The notes under the pieces: model-generated
Told to the model about the DNA's origin: nothing
The model's input: only the letters and a program-made list of their open reading frames with translations
Databases searched by the model: none
DNA from: JBBQBQ01 sp038317685
GTDB taxonomy: Bacteria > Desulfobacterota > Desulfuromonadia > Desulfuromonadales > DDH964
Assembly (NCBI GenBank): GCA_038317685.1
Contig: JBBQBQ010000180.1
Span: forward strand, 1-7,338
Direction: 5' to 3'
DNA length: 7,338 nt
Shown: in pieces, positions 1 to 7,338 of the stretch
Layout: every line of letters starts with the position of its first letter
Numbering within the stretch: position 1 is the stretch's first letter
Translations under genes and position numbers: made by a program

Positions 1-1
1 T

Positions 2-2086
<2,085 letters not shown>

Positions 2087-2093
2087 AAAACCG

Positions 2094-2975
2094 ATGACCA
2101 TGAAGAAGAAACTTGTCGATCTCCACCTCCATTCCACCTGCTCCGACGGTCTCCACCCGCCGGCGGGGGTGGTGCGGCTGGCGGCCGGGGCCAAGCTGGC
2201 CGCGATCGCCCTGTGCGACCACGACAACGTCGACGGCATCGACGCCGCCCAGGCGGAAGGGGCGCTCCTCGGGGTGGAGATCCTCTCCGGGGTGGAGCTG
2301 TCGACGGTCTGGGAGTCCTTTGCCGATCTCCATCTCCTCGGCTACGCTTTCGACCACCGCCACCCGGAGCTGGTGGAGAGCCTCGCCGGCTTCCGCGACT
2401 TCCGCGAATCGCGTAATGAGCAAATCGTCGCGCGCATCAATGAGAAGCTGGCGCGGGAAAAGCGCGACCCGATCGCCTTTGAGGCGGTCCTGGCGCGGGC
2501 CGGCGGCAGCGTCGGGCGCCCCCACATCGCCCTGGAACTGATCGCCCACCGCCACGTCGCCAACACGGAAGAAGCCTTCGAGCGCTACCTCGTTCCCTGC
2601 AACGTCGACAAGCGCTTCTTCCCCTTTAACGAGGCGATCGACCTCGTCCACCGCGCCGGCGGGGTGGCGGTCCTCGCCCATCCTCCCTTCGTCACCCCCG
2701 ACCGCAAGGTTTTGGAGCGGCTCCTCGACACCTTCGTCACCCTCGGCCTCGACGGCGTGGAGGCCTGGAACAGCGGGTCCACCCGCAATGATATCGACTG
2801 GTACATCACCCTGGCCAGGCGCCGCGGTCTCATCGTCACCGGCGGCTCCGACTTCCACGGCACCGAAGGGGGGACGCTGCAGATTGGCAAGGGGCGTGGC
2901 CAACTGCGCATCCCCTACGAGTGCGTCGAGGAGATTCGGGCGACAAAAGCGCGGCTTCGGGAGGCTGGTCGATGA
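2094..2975 (+). CDS. PHP-domain metal-dependent phosphoesterase, RNase AM/YciV-like
   Basis: The protein has 293 aa, the same length as E. coli YciV (RNase AM). Family members hydrolyse 3',5'-nucleoside bisphosphates or act as 5'-3' exonucleases; in E. coli the enzyme trims 5' ends of rRNAs. The full PHP metal-ligand set is visible: H11 and H13 in DLHLHSTCSDG with D18, H43 in CDHDNVDG, E68 in SGVELSTVWES, H80, H144 in GRPHIA, H196 in VLAHP, and D253/H255 in GSDFHG. The SGVELSTVWE stretch closely matches YciV, which favours this subfamily over histidinol phosphatase or the PolC PHP domain. The start at 2094 is chosen because AAGGG at 2078-2082 lies 11 nt upstream; an ATG at 2100 is possible but further from it. 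The gene begins 7 nt after the tex stop and overlaps the next gene by ATGA, so it is likely co-expressed with both. The family is secure; the exact substrate (nucleotide or rRNA end) is inferred. Confidence 0.93.
   Translation: MTMKKKLVDLHLHSTCSDGLHPPAGVVRLAAGAKLAAIALCDHDNVDGIDAAQAEGALLGVEILSGVELSTVWESFADLHLLGYAFDHRHPELVESLAGFRDFRESRNEQIVARINEKLAREKRDPIAFEAVLARAGGSVGRPHIALELIAHRHVANTEEAFERYLVPCNVDKRFFPFNEAIDLVHRAGGVAVLAHPPFVTPDRKVLERLLDTFVTLGLDGVEAWNSGSTRNDIDWYITLARRRGLIVTGGSDFHGTEGGTLQIGKGRGQLRIPYECVEEIRATKARLREAGR
2959..2964 (+). promoter_or_regulatory. Ribosome binding site of rlmKL
   Basis: GGGAGG lies 7 nt before the ATG at 2972, inside the 3' end of the PHP gene. It fixes the rlmKL start at 2972 rather than at an in-frame ATG at 2921, and it supports coupled translation across the ATGA overlap at 2972-2975. 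Confidence 0.75.
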
Positions 2976-5122
2976 AACAGTGGGATTTCTTCGCCACCGC
3001 CCCCAAGGGGCTGGAGACCCTCCTCGCCGATGAACTGCGCGCCCTCGGCGCCCTTGAGGTGCGGGAGACCCACGGCGGGGCGGCCTTCGTCGGGCCGCTC
3101 GCCGCCGGCTACCGGGCCTGCCTCTGGTCGCGGCTGGCGAGCCGGGTCCTCCTGCCCCTGGCGACCTTCCCCGCCCCCGACCCGGATGCCCTCTACGCCG
3201 GAGTCCGTGAGATTCCGTGGGAGGAGCACCTTCCCGTCACCGGGACCCTGGCGGTCGATGCGGTCGTCGCGTCGTCGGGTATCAGTCATTCCATGTATGC
3301 CGCCCTCAAGGTCAAGGACGCGGTCGTCGACCGTTTCCGGGACCGCTGCGGGGAGCGCCCCGGGGTCGATACCGAGCGCCCCGACCTGCGCCTCAACCTT
3401 TACTTGCACCGCGATCAGGCGACCCTCTCCATCGACCTCTCCGGCGACAGTTTGCACCGCCGCGGCTACCGGGTCGACGGCGCCGCCGCGCCCCTCAAGG
3501 AGAATCTGGCGGCGGCACTGCTGCTGCGCGCCGGCTGGCCGGAGATCGCCGCCGCCGGTGGCTCCCTGGTCGATCCCCTCTGTGGCTCAGGCACCCTGGT
3601 CCTGGAAGGGGCGCTGCTCGCCGGCGATATCGCACCCGGCCTGCTGCGGGAGCACTTCGGCTTTTTCGGCTGGCTTGGCCATCAGCCGGCGCCATGGCTG
3701 GAACTTCTGGCCGAGGCAGCGGCCCGCCGCGCCGCCGGGCTGCCCAACATCCCCACCCTCTTTGGCTACGATGCCAACTCCGTAGCGGTGCGCGCCGCCG
3801 TGGCCAACGTTGCGCGCCTGGGCCTCGGCGAGCGGGTGCAGTTTGCCCGCCGGGACCTGGCGCAGCTCGCCAACCCGGTCCCCGCCGCGCCGCCGGGACT
3901 GGTGATCGCCAACCCTCCCTACGGCGAGCGGCTCGGTGAAATCGCCGAACTGGAGCCCCTCTATGCCTCCCTCGGAGCCGGCCTGCGTAGCCACTTCCCC
4001 GGCTGGCGGGCCGCGGTCTTCACCGGCAACCCCCAACTCGGCCGCGCCCTCGGCCTGCGGGCGAAGCGCATCCATGCCTTCTTCAACGGCCCCATCAAGT
4101 GCCAGCTCCTGCATTTCGACCTCTTCGCTGAAACGCCCGCCATCCCGGCTGCCGAAGCTCCCCGTCCCTTGAGCGACGGCGCGCAGATGGTCGCCAACCG
4201 GCTGCGCAAGAACCTCAAGCACCTGGAACGCTGGGCCCGGCGCGAGTCGCTGGAGTGCTACCGACTCTACGACGCCGACCTCCCTGAATACGCCGTGGCC
4301 GTCGATCGTTACGGGGATTACCTCCACGTCCAGGAATACGCTCCCCCTGTCACCGTCGATCCCCACCAGGCCAAGGTTCGGCTGCGGGAAGCGCTGGCGG
4401 CTGTGCGGGCGGTCTTCGATGTCCCCCGGGAGCGGGTCATTCTCAAGGTCCGGCAGAAGCAGAAGGGGGCCGATCAGTACCGCAAACTGGCGGCGACCGG
4501 CGATTTTCATGAGGTGCGCGAAGGGGGCTGCAGGTTTCTCGTCAATCTGCGCGATTACCTTGATACCGGGCTGTTCCTCGACCACCGCCCGACTCGCAAA
4601 CTGCTCGGCGAACTCGCCGCCGGCCGCGATTTTCTCAACCTCTTCGCCTACACCGGCACCGCCACCGTCCACGCCGGTCTCGGCGGAGCCCGCTCCACGG
4701 TCAGCGTCGACCTGTCGCGGACCTACCTCGACTGGGCGCGGCGCAATCTGGAACTGAACGGGCTGACCGGGCCGAACCACCGCCTCATCCAGGGGGACGT
4801 CCTCGACTGGGTGAACGCGGAGCGGGGTCGCTACGGCCTGATCTTCCTTGACCCGCCGACCTTCTCCAACTCCAAGCGGATGGACGCCACCTTTGACGTG
4901 CAGCGCGACCACGTGGCGCTGTTGACCTCCGTCGCACGGCTCCTGACCTCCGACGGGATCCTGATCTTTTCGAACAACAACCGCCGCTTCCGCCTCGACC
5001 AGGAAAGCCTCTCCGACCTGGCGATCGTCGATATCACCCCCGCCACCATCCCCCCCGATTTCGCCCGCAACCCGCGGATTCACAGCTGCTGGCGCATGAC
5101 TCGGGCCACCCCGGCCGACTGA
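2972..5122 (+). CDS. rlmKL: RlmKL, fused 23S rRNA guanine methyltransferase (m2G2445 / m7G2069)
   Basis: This 716-aa cytoplasmic enzyme (E. coli RlmKL is about 702 aa) carries two SAM-dependent methyltransferases that modify 23S rRNA during 50S assembly. The RlmL half makes m2G2445 and the RlmK half makes m7G2069 (E. coli numbering). Domains in order: a THUMP RNA-binding domain at about 45-156, ending just before LHRRGYR; the RlmL Rossmann domain with SAM motif DPLCGSGT (201-208) and catalytic NPPYGER (314-320); then, from about residue 400, the RlmK/RlmI-like half with DTGLFLDHRPTRK (531-543), the SAM-binding loop NLFAYTGTATVHA (556-568) and catalytic LDPPTFSNSKR (around 627). The end, DFARNPRIHSCW, matches the usual RlmKL C-terminus, so the stop at 5120 is genuine. 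The start has GGGAGG 7 nt upstream and overlaps the PHP stop by four bases. Both active sites look intact, so both activities are expected. Confidence 0.96.
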   Translation: MKQWDFFATAPKGLETLLADELRALGALEVRETHGGAAFVGPLAAGYRACLWSRLASRVLLPLATFPAPDPDALYAGVREIPWEEHLPVTGTLAVDAVVASSGISHSMYAALKVKDAVVDRFRDRCGERPGVDTERPDLRLNLYLHRDQATLSIDLSGDSLHRRGYRVDGAAAPLKENLAAALLLRAGWPEIAAAGGSLVDPLCGSGTLVLEGALLAGDIAPGLLREHFGFFGWLGHQPAPWLELLAEAAARRAAGLPNIPTLFGYDANSVAVRAAVANVARLGLGERVQFARRDLAQLANPVPAAPPGLVIANPPYGERLGEIAELEPLYASLGAGLRSHFPGWRAAVFTGNPQLGRALGLRAKRIHAFFNGPIKCQLLHFDLFAETPAIPAAEAPRPLSDGAQMVANRLRKNLKHLERWARRESLECYRLYDADLPEYAVAVDRYGDYLHVQEYAPPVTVDPHQAKVRLREALAAVRAVFDVPRERVILKVRQKQKGADQYRKLAATGDFHEVREGGCRFLVNLRDYLDTGLFLDHRPTRKLLGELAAGRDFLNLFAYTGTATVHAGLGGARSTVSVDLSRTYLDWARRNLELNGLTGPNHRLIQGDVLDWVNAERGRYGLIFLDPPTFSNSKRMDATFDVQRDHVALLTSVARLLTSDGILIFSNNNRRFRLDQESLSDLAIVDITPATIPPDFARNPRIHSCWRMTRATPAD

Positions 5123-5141
5123 CGACGGAAGGAGAGTCGGC

Positions 5142-5174
5142 TCCCCCCCTGTTGCCCACCGTCCCCCCTCTGTT
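5142..5174 (+). repeat. Imperfect tandem C-tract repeat (two copies)
   Basis: TCCCCCCCTGTT at 5142-5153 recurs as TCCCCCCTCTGTT at 5162-5174. The start-to-start offset is 20 nt, about two helical turns. Copy one ends in the candidate -35 box and copy two ends in the candidate -10 box. It could be a regulator-binding pair or chance in C-rich DNA. Confidence 0.45.
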
Positions 5175-5179
5175 ACTAT
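5152..5179 (+). promoter_or_regulatory. Candidate sigma-70-type promoter with extended -10
   Basis: A TTGCCC box at 5152-5157 (four of six matches to TTGACA) and a TACTAT box at 5174-5179 (four of six matches to TATAAT) are 16 nt apart. The -10 is preceded by TGT, giving the extended form TGnTACTAT. It is the most AT-rich spot in an otherwise GC-rich 120-nt gap. Transcription would start near 5186, leaving a leader of about 57 nt before the GTG at 5243. If real, it separates the deaminase unit from the tex-rlmKL block, although read-through from upstream would also be possible. No factor-binding site is recognised apart from the C-tract repeat across the boxes. Confidence 0.4.
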
Positions 5180-5230
5180 GATGGCAGGCAGCTTCTCGGC
5201 CCGTCGGTCCGCGAACCAGAGGATCGGCGG

Positions 5231-5238
5231 AAAGGGGG
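5231..5238 (+). promoter_or_regulatory. Ribosome binding site of the 53-codon ORF
   Basis: AAAGGGGG contains an AGG core 7 nt before the GTG at 5243. This is the main reason to choose GTG as the start of the small ORF, because no ATG lies in that frame nearby. Confidence 0.6.
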
Positions 5239-5242
5239 AACA

Positions 5243-5404
5243 GTGAAGCCGCAACGACTTTCCTTCAACCTTCAGGTCGAACTCTACGAGAACGTCCATG
5301 GGGAACTGGCGGTATGCTTTCCGGGGTCGAAGGTCTTCCGGGAGGTCGGCGGTGGTCCTCACGCCGATTTTGTCCTCGATTCGACCGAAAGGACCCGAAC
5401 ATGA
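5243..5404 (+). CDS. Unrecognised 53-aa small protein, GTG start, coupled to the deaminase gene
   Basis: I do not recognise this product and assign no function. A GTG start with a good purine-rich site 7 nt upstream opens a 53-codon frame that begins MKPQRLSFNLQVELYENVHG and ends with TERTRT. Its TGA overlaps the ATG of the deaminase as ATGA at 5401-5404, the same junction style as between the PHP gene and rlmKL. The first half alternates polar and hydrophobic residues, suggesting beta strands. There is one cysteine (residue 25), and no signal peptide, membrane segment or metal motif. About two-thirds of codons end in G or C, lower than in the flanking genes, which argues mildly against strong coding selection. 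It may be a genuine small protein, or a leader ORF whose translation delivers ribosomes to the deaminase start. The frame stays open back to the rlmKL stop, so openness alone is weak evidence. Confidence 0.5.
   Translation: MKPQRLSFNLQVELYENVHGELAVCFPGSKVFREVGGGPHADFVLDSTERTRT
5388..5393 (+). promoter_or_regulatory. Ribosome binding site of the nucleoside deaminase gene
   Basis: AAAGGA lies 7 nt before the ATG at 5401, inside the last codons of the small ORF. It favours 5401 over the in-frame ATG at 5314, which has no comparable site. Confidence 0.7.
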
Positions 5405-5979
5405 GCTTCCCCAATTTCACCATCGCACTGCCGGCCTGGGTTTCGATCTGCGTCGCGGAATTCCCTTCCCCCCTCGTCGAAGAAACCGAACGTATGGGCC
5501 TGGTCCTCGAACTGGCCCGACAGAACGCAGCCCTCGGCGGCGGTCCCTTTGCGGCGGCGGTTTTCGAGACCAGCAGCGGCCGGCTTCTCGCCCCCGGGGT
5601 CAATCTGGTTCTGGAGAGCGGTTCTTCCGTCCTTCACGCCGAAATCGTTGCGTTGATGCTCGCCCAGAGGGCAGTCGGGGCCTTCGACCTTGGTGCCGCG
5701 GGGCATCCGGACTGCGAACTGGTGACCAGTACCGAGCCATGTGCCATGTGTCTCGGCGCCGTCCCCTGGTCCGGGGTGCGGCGGCTGGTCTGCGGCGCCC
5801 GGGCGGAAGATGCAAGGGCCATAGGTTTTGACGAAGGGGATAAACCGTCCGACTGGCCGGCCGGGCTGGAACGTCGGGGGATCACGGTGGTACGGGATCT
5901 TCTCCGCCCTGCCGCTGCCGCCCTGCTGCAGGACTACCGCGTTGGCGGTGGCCCGGTCTACAATGGTCGCGGCGGTTGA
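5401..5979 (+). CDS. Zinc-dependent nucleoside/nucleobase deaminase (cytidine/guanine deaminase superfamily)
   Basis: This 192-aa cytoplasmic enzyme is predicted to deaminate a purine or pyrimidine base or nucleoside hydrolytically, releasing ammonia. The zinc site is complete: HAE at 79-81 (H79 ligand, E81 proton shuttle) and PCAMC at 113-117 (C114 and C117 ligands). The GGPFAAAVF block at 48-55 and N68 in GVNLV fit the guanine-deaminase/TadA-like branch (COG0590). GuaD-type proteins usually have GGPFGA here, so an alanine replaces a glycine. The Trp in PWSGVRR, the IGFDEGDKPSDW segment and the C-terminal GGGPVYNG resemble stand-alone bacterial nucleoside deaminases; these are somewhat longer than tRNA adenosine deaminase TadA. 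The N-terminal segment FTIALPAWV is also typical of that group from memory. The start at 5401 has AAAGGA 7 nt upstream and overlaps the small ORF's stop. Substrate is not determinable: guanine is a reasonable guess, with cytosine, isoguanine or a modified base as alternatives. Confidence 0.92.
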   Translation: MSFPNFTIALPAWVSICVAEFPSPLVEETERMGLVLELARQNAALGGGPFAAAVFETSSGRLLAPGVNLVLESGSSVLHAEIVALMLAQRAVGAFDLGAAGHPDCELVTSTEPCAMCLGAVPWSGVRRLVCGARAEDARAIGFDEGDKPSDWPAGLERRGITVVRDLLRPAAAALLQDYRVGGGPVYNGRGG

Positions 5980-6032
5980 TTCCCCGGCGTCCGGGATTCT
6001 AAATCTGTGGCGTTTCCTGCTAAAGTAGGGGG

Positions 6033-6118
6033 CCCCTTCCTTCCCCCTTGACGCCCTCTTCCCCTCTGCCGTCAACTCGCTCAATCGCCTCTTCGACTGA
6101 ACGATTCTCTCCCGCCTT
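6033..6118 (+). other. C-rich, G-poor tract, possible Rho utilisation site
   Basis: Between the deaminase stop and the terminator hairpin, these 86 bases contain 42 C, 25 T, 10 G and 9 A by hand count. That is strongly C-over-G skewed for the top strand of a genome where G and C are otherwise balanced. Such unstructured C-rich RNA is the classical loading site for Rho, so the deaminase transcript may end by Rho action here. This is composition-based inference; no precise consensus exists. Confidence 0.35.
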
Positions 6119-6126
6119 CGGGCCTG

Positions 6127-6171
6127 AAACGACCGGAGCCGATCCCCCCTGGGGACCGGCTCCGGTCGTTT
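6127..6171. terminator. Bidirectional intrinsic terminator between convergent genes
   Basis: A perfect 15-bp inverted repeat (AAACGACCGGAGCCG at 6127-6141 with its complement at 6157-6171) encloses a 15-nt spacer. The spacer can extend the stem: after one A-C mismatch, five more pairs form (TCCCC at 6143-6147 with GGGGA at 6151-6155), leaving a 3-nt loop. The top strand ends in TTTT at 6169-6172. The bottom strand ends in only TTT, so the U-tract is short in both directions, but the stem is very stable. The hairpin lies 15 nt past the receptor stop and 147 nt past the deaminase stop, so it mainly suits the receptor gene and backs up termination of the deaminase unit. Confidence 0.85.
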
Positions 6172-6186
6172 TGGTAATCGCTTAAT

Positions 6187-7338
6187 TCAGTGATTCCAGG
6201 CCAGGGTCAGGTAAAGGGTGCGTCCGGCTTCCGGGACCTTGCTTCCCGAGGCGAAGGGATCGCGCTGATAGGAGAGATGGGTAGTGTAGCGGCGGTCGAA
6301 GAGGTTGTTCACCCCGCCATAGAGCGACCAGTCAGCGTAGGTCGTGCCGGCCTTGAGGTCGGTCGTCGCCCAGCCGGGGGTCCTCTCTTCCAGCAGGACG
6401 GTGTCGACCCGGTCCTGGCGGGCGGCGAGGTTCTCCGCCGCCTCAACGAACCAGACGCCGGTGTCGTAGCGCAACGCCAGGAGCCCCTTGAGAGGGGGAA
6501 TCTCGGTCAGAGGCCGGTCGCCGTCGCGGTTCTCGCCGCGGCTGTAGGAAAGCCCCCCGCGCAGGAAGAGGTCGGCGGGGAGCGCCAGTTGGGAACCGAT
6601 TTCCCCCCCCCACATGGTCGCATCGATGTTCTGATAGCCTTTGACGGTCGTGGTGAGCTGGGTGAAGTTGATGTAGTCGTTCAGACGGCTGTAGAAGACC
6701 GAGGCATTGAGGTACCAGCGCTCCGCGGCGTATTTGATGCCGAGGTCGGCCTGGTGATTGACGGTGGCGTTGAGGTCGGGATCGCCGCTCCAGGTTGGAT
6801 TGCCGGGAAGCTGGATGTAGAGTTCCTCGGGGTCGGGAGAGCGGACCCCCCGGGCCAGGCCGACAAAAAACTCCAGGGGCTGGGACGGTTGCCAGGTCAG
6901 CTGCAGGTTGCCGCTCGCCGCATGGAACTCCCGGTGGTCGCCGCGGCTGGTGGTGAGGAGGTTGGCGCTGTCGGCCGAGACCCTGGTTACGTCCCCCCGG
7001 GCGCCGCCTCGCAGGGTCAGGCCCTCCGCCAGGGGCCATTCGTAGCCGGCATAGAGGCCGAAGTTGTCGACGTCGACGTCGGGGATCATGTTGACCGGAT
7101 TGTAGGGGACCGCCATGGTGTACATCAGCCGGCGGTTGACGGCGTTCCAGGTGCGGCGGTAGAAGTCGAAGCCGCTCTGCAGGGTTCCCGGTCCGAGGAC
7201 CAGTTTGCCACCAAGCTTGGCCCCTTTGGTCTCGGTTCCGGCGTCGGTCTGCATCGAGTAGTAGCGGGGTTTGCCGACGGAGCTTTGGCGCAGCCGGTCG
7301 TCCATGACGTGGTTGACCTTATCCCAGTAGGCCTGGGC
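6187..7338 (-). CDS. TonB-dependent outer-membrane receptor, C-terminal barrel part (5' end outside the window), possibly copper-receptor (OprC/NosA) type
   Basis: The frame is open to the right edge: eleven codons precede the first visible ATG (complement of 7303-7305) and read AQAYWDKVNHV, so that ATG is internal. The 383 visible residues are beta-barrel; plug, TonB box and signal peptide lie outside the window. Full-length relatives have about 600-750 aa. Supporting features (visible numbering): alternating amphipathic strands rich in Tyr/Trp/Gly; GLARGVRSPDPEELY at 160-174, a common TonB-receptor barrel motif; WYLNASVFYSRLNDYINF; NLFDRRY at 345-351; and the terminal strand GRTLYLTLAW near the C-terminus. 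The last aromatic residue is followed by Asn-His, whereas barrels usually end on Phe or Trp. KVNHVMDDRLR resembles the segment VDHVMDN that I recall from OprC-type copper receptors, and extracellular-looking stretches carry Met (YTMAVPYNPVNM). Substrate remains uncertain: copper, iron chelate or another cofactor. Confidence 0.93.
   Translation of the reverse strand, partial: AQAYWDKVNHVMDDRLRQSSVGKPRYYSMQTDAGTETKGAKLGGKLVLGPGTLQSGFDFYRRTWNAVNRRLMYTMAVPYNPVNMIPDVDVDNFGLYAGYEWPLAEGLTLRGGARGDVTRVSADSANLLTTSRGDHREFHAASGNLQLTWQPSQPLEFFVGLARGVRSPDPEELYIQLPGNPTWSGDPDLNATVNHQADLGIKYAAERWYLNASVFYSRLNDYINFTQLTTTVKGYQNIDATMWGGEIGSQLALPADLFLRGGLSYSRGENRDGDRPLTEIPPLKGLLALRYDTGVWFVEAAENLAARQDRVDTVLLEERTPGWATTDLKAGTTYADWSLYGGVNNLFDRRYTTHLSYQRDPFASGSKVPEAGRTLYLTLAWNH

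Noticed and set aside
2921..2971. Upstream ATG start for RlmKL, adding 17 residues
   Set aside because: It would overlap the PHP gene by more than 50 nt. The ATG at 2972 has GGGAGG 7 nt upstream and gives the family-typical N-terminus.
5114..5141. 7-bp stem (GCCGACT / AGTCGGC) with a 14-nt loop over the rlmKL stop codon, as a possible terminator
   Set aside because: It is followed by a C-run, not a T-run, and the loop is large. It is insufficient as an intrinsic terminator.
3587..5362. 591-codon open frame on the - strand opposite rlmKL
   Set aside because: Same artefact as opposite tex: it mirrors the codon phase of rlmKL, and its translation shows no domain or motif.
5314..5400. Upstream ATG start for the deaminase, adding 29 residues
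   Set aside because: There is no good ribosome binding site before 5314, and the extra residues are Arg/Gly-rich and unlike family N-termini. The ATG at 5401 has AAAGGA at 7 nt and the typical start FTIALPAWV.
5123..5404. The frame of rlmKL stays open past its TGA for 94 more codons, through the small ORF; read-through or a C-terminal extension was considered
   Set aside because: RlmKL ends normally just after the conserved DFARNPRIHSCW block. The translated gap is Arg/Pro/Cys-rich without protein-like character, and the GTG at 5243 has its own ribosome binding site. The openness is probably chance in GC-rich DNA.
5983..5995. 5-bp hairpin (CCCGG CGT CCGGG) just after the deaminase stop
   Set aside because: The stem is too short and no T-tract follows. 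It is expected by chance in GC-rich sequence.

Overview
The window comes from a GC-rich Gram-negative bacterium. By eye it is about two-thirds G+C, with strong G/C bias at third codon positions, and a TonB-dependent outer-membrane receptor shows there is an outer membrane. The gene content would fit Desulfuromonadota (Geobacter or Desulfuromonas relatives) or a GC-rich gammaproteobacterium. No rRNA or other phylogenetic marker is present to decide, so this placement is inference.

Layout. (1) Positions 2-5122, + strand, hold a compact three-gene block: the 3' nine-tenths of tex (an S1-domain RNA-binding protein), a PHP-family phosphoesterase resembling RNase AM/YciV, and a fused 23S rRNA methyltransferase RlmKL. 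The first gap is 7 nt and the second junction is a 4-nt ATGA overlap, so co-transcription with translational coupling is likely. (2) Positions 5123-5242 form a leader with a candidate extended -10 promoter and a duplicated C-tract. (3) Positions 5243-5979, + strand, hold a 53-codon unrecognised small ORF starting with GTG, joined by another ATGA overlap to a zinc nucleoside deaminase of the guanine/cytosine deaminase superfamily. (4) Positions 5980-6186 form a convergent intergenic region with a C-rich, G-poor stretch and a perfect 15-bp inverted repeat that probably serves as a two-way terminator. (5) Positions 6187-7338, - strand, hold the C-terminal part of a TonB-dependent receptor that runs off the right edge.

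How the genes fit together: the first three all plausibly act on RNA or ribosomes. Tex binds RNA, RNase AM trims rRNA 5' ends in E. coli, and RlmKL modifies 23S rRNA, so the block may be an rRNA maturation and translation-quality unit. The deaminase and its small partner form a separate transcription unit linked to purine/pyrimidine salvage. The receptor is unrelated and concerns metal or cofactor uptake.

This is mostly ordinary core-genome sequence. I see no CRISPR array, phage, transposon, tRNA or defence system. The least-explained element is the small ORF at 5243-5404.
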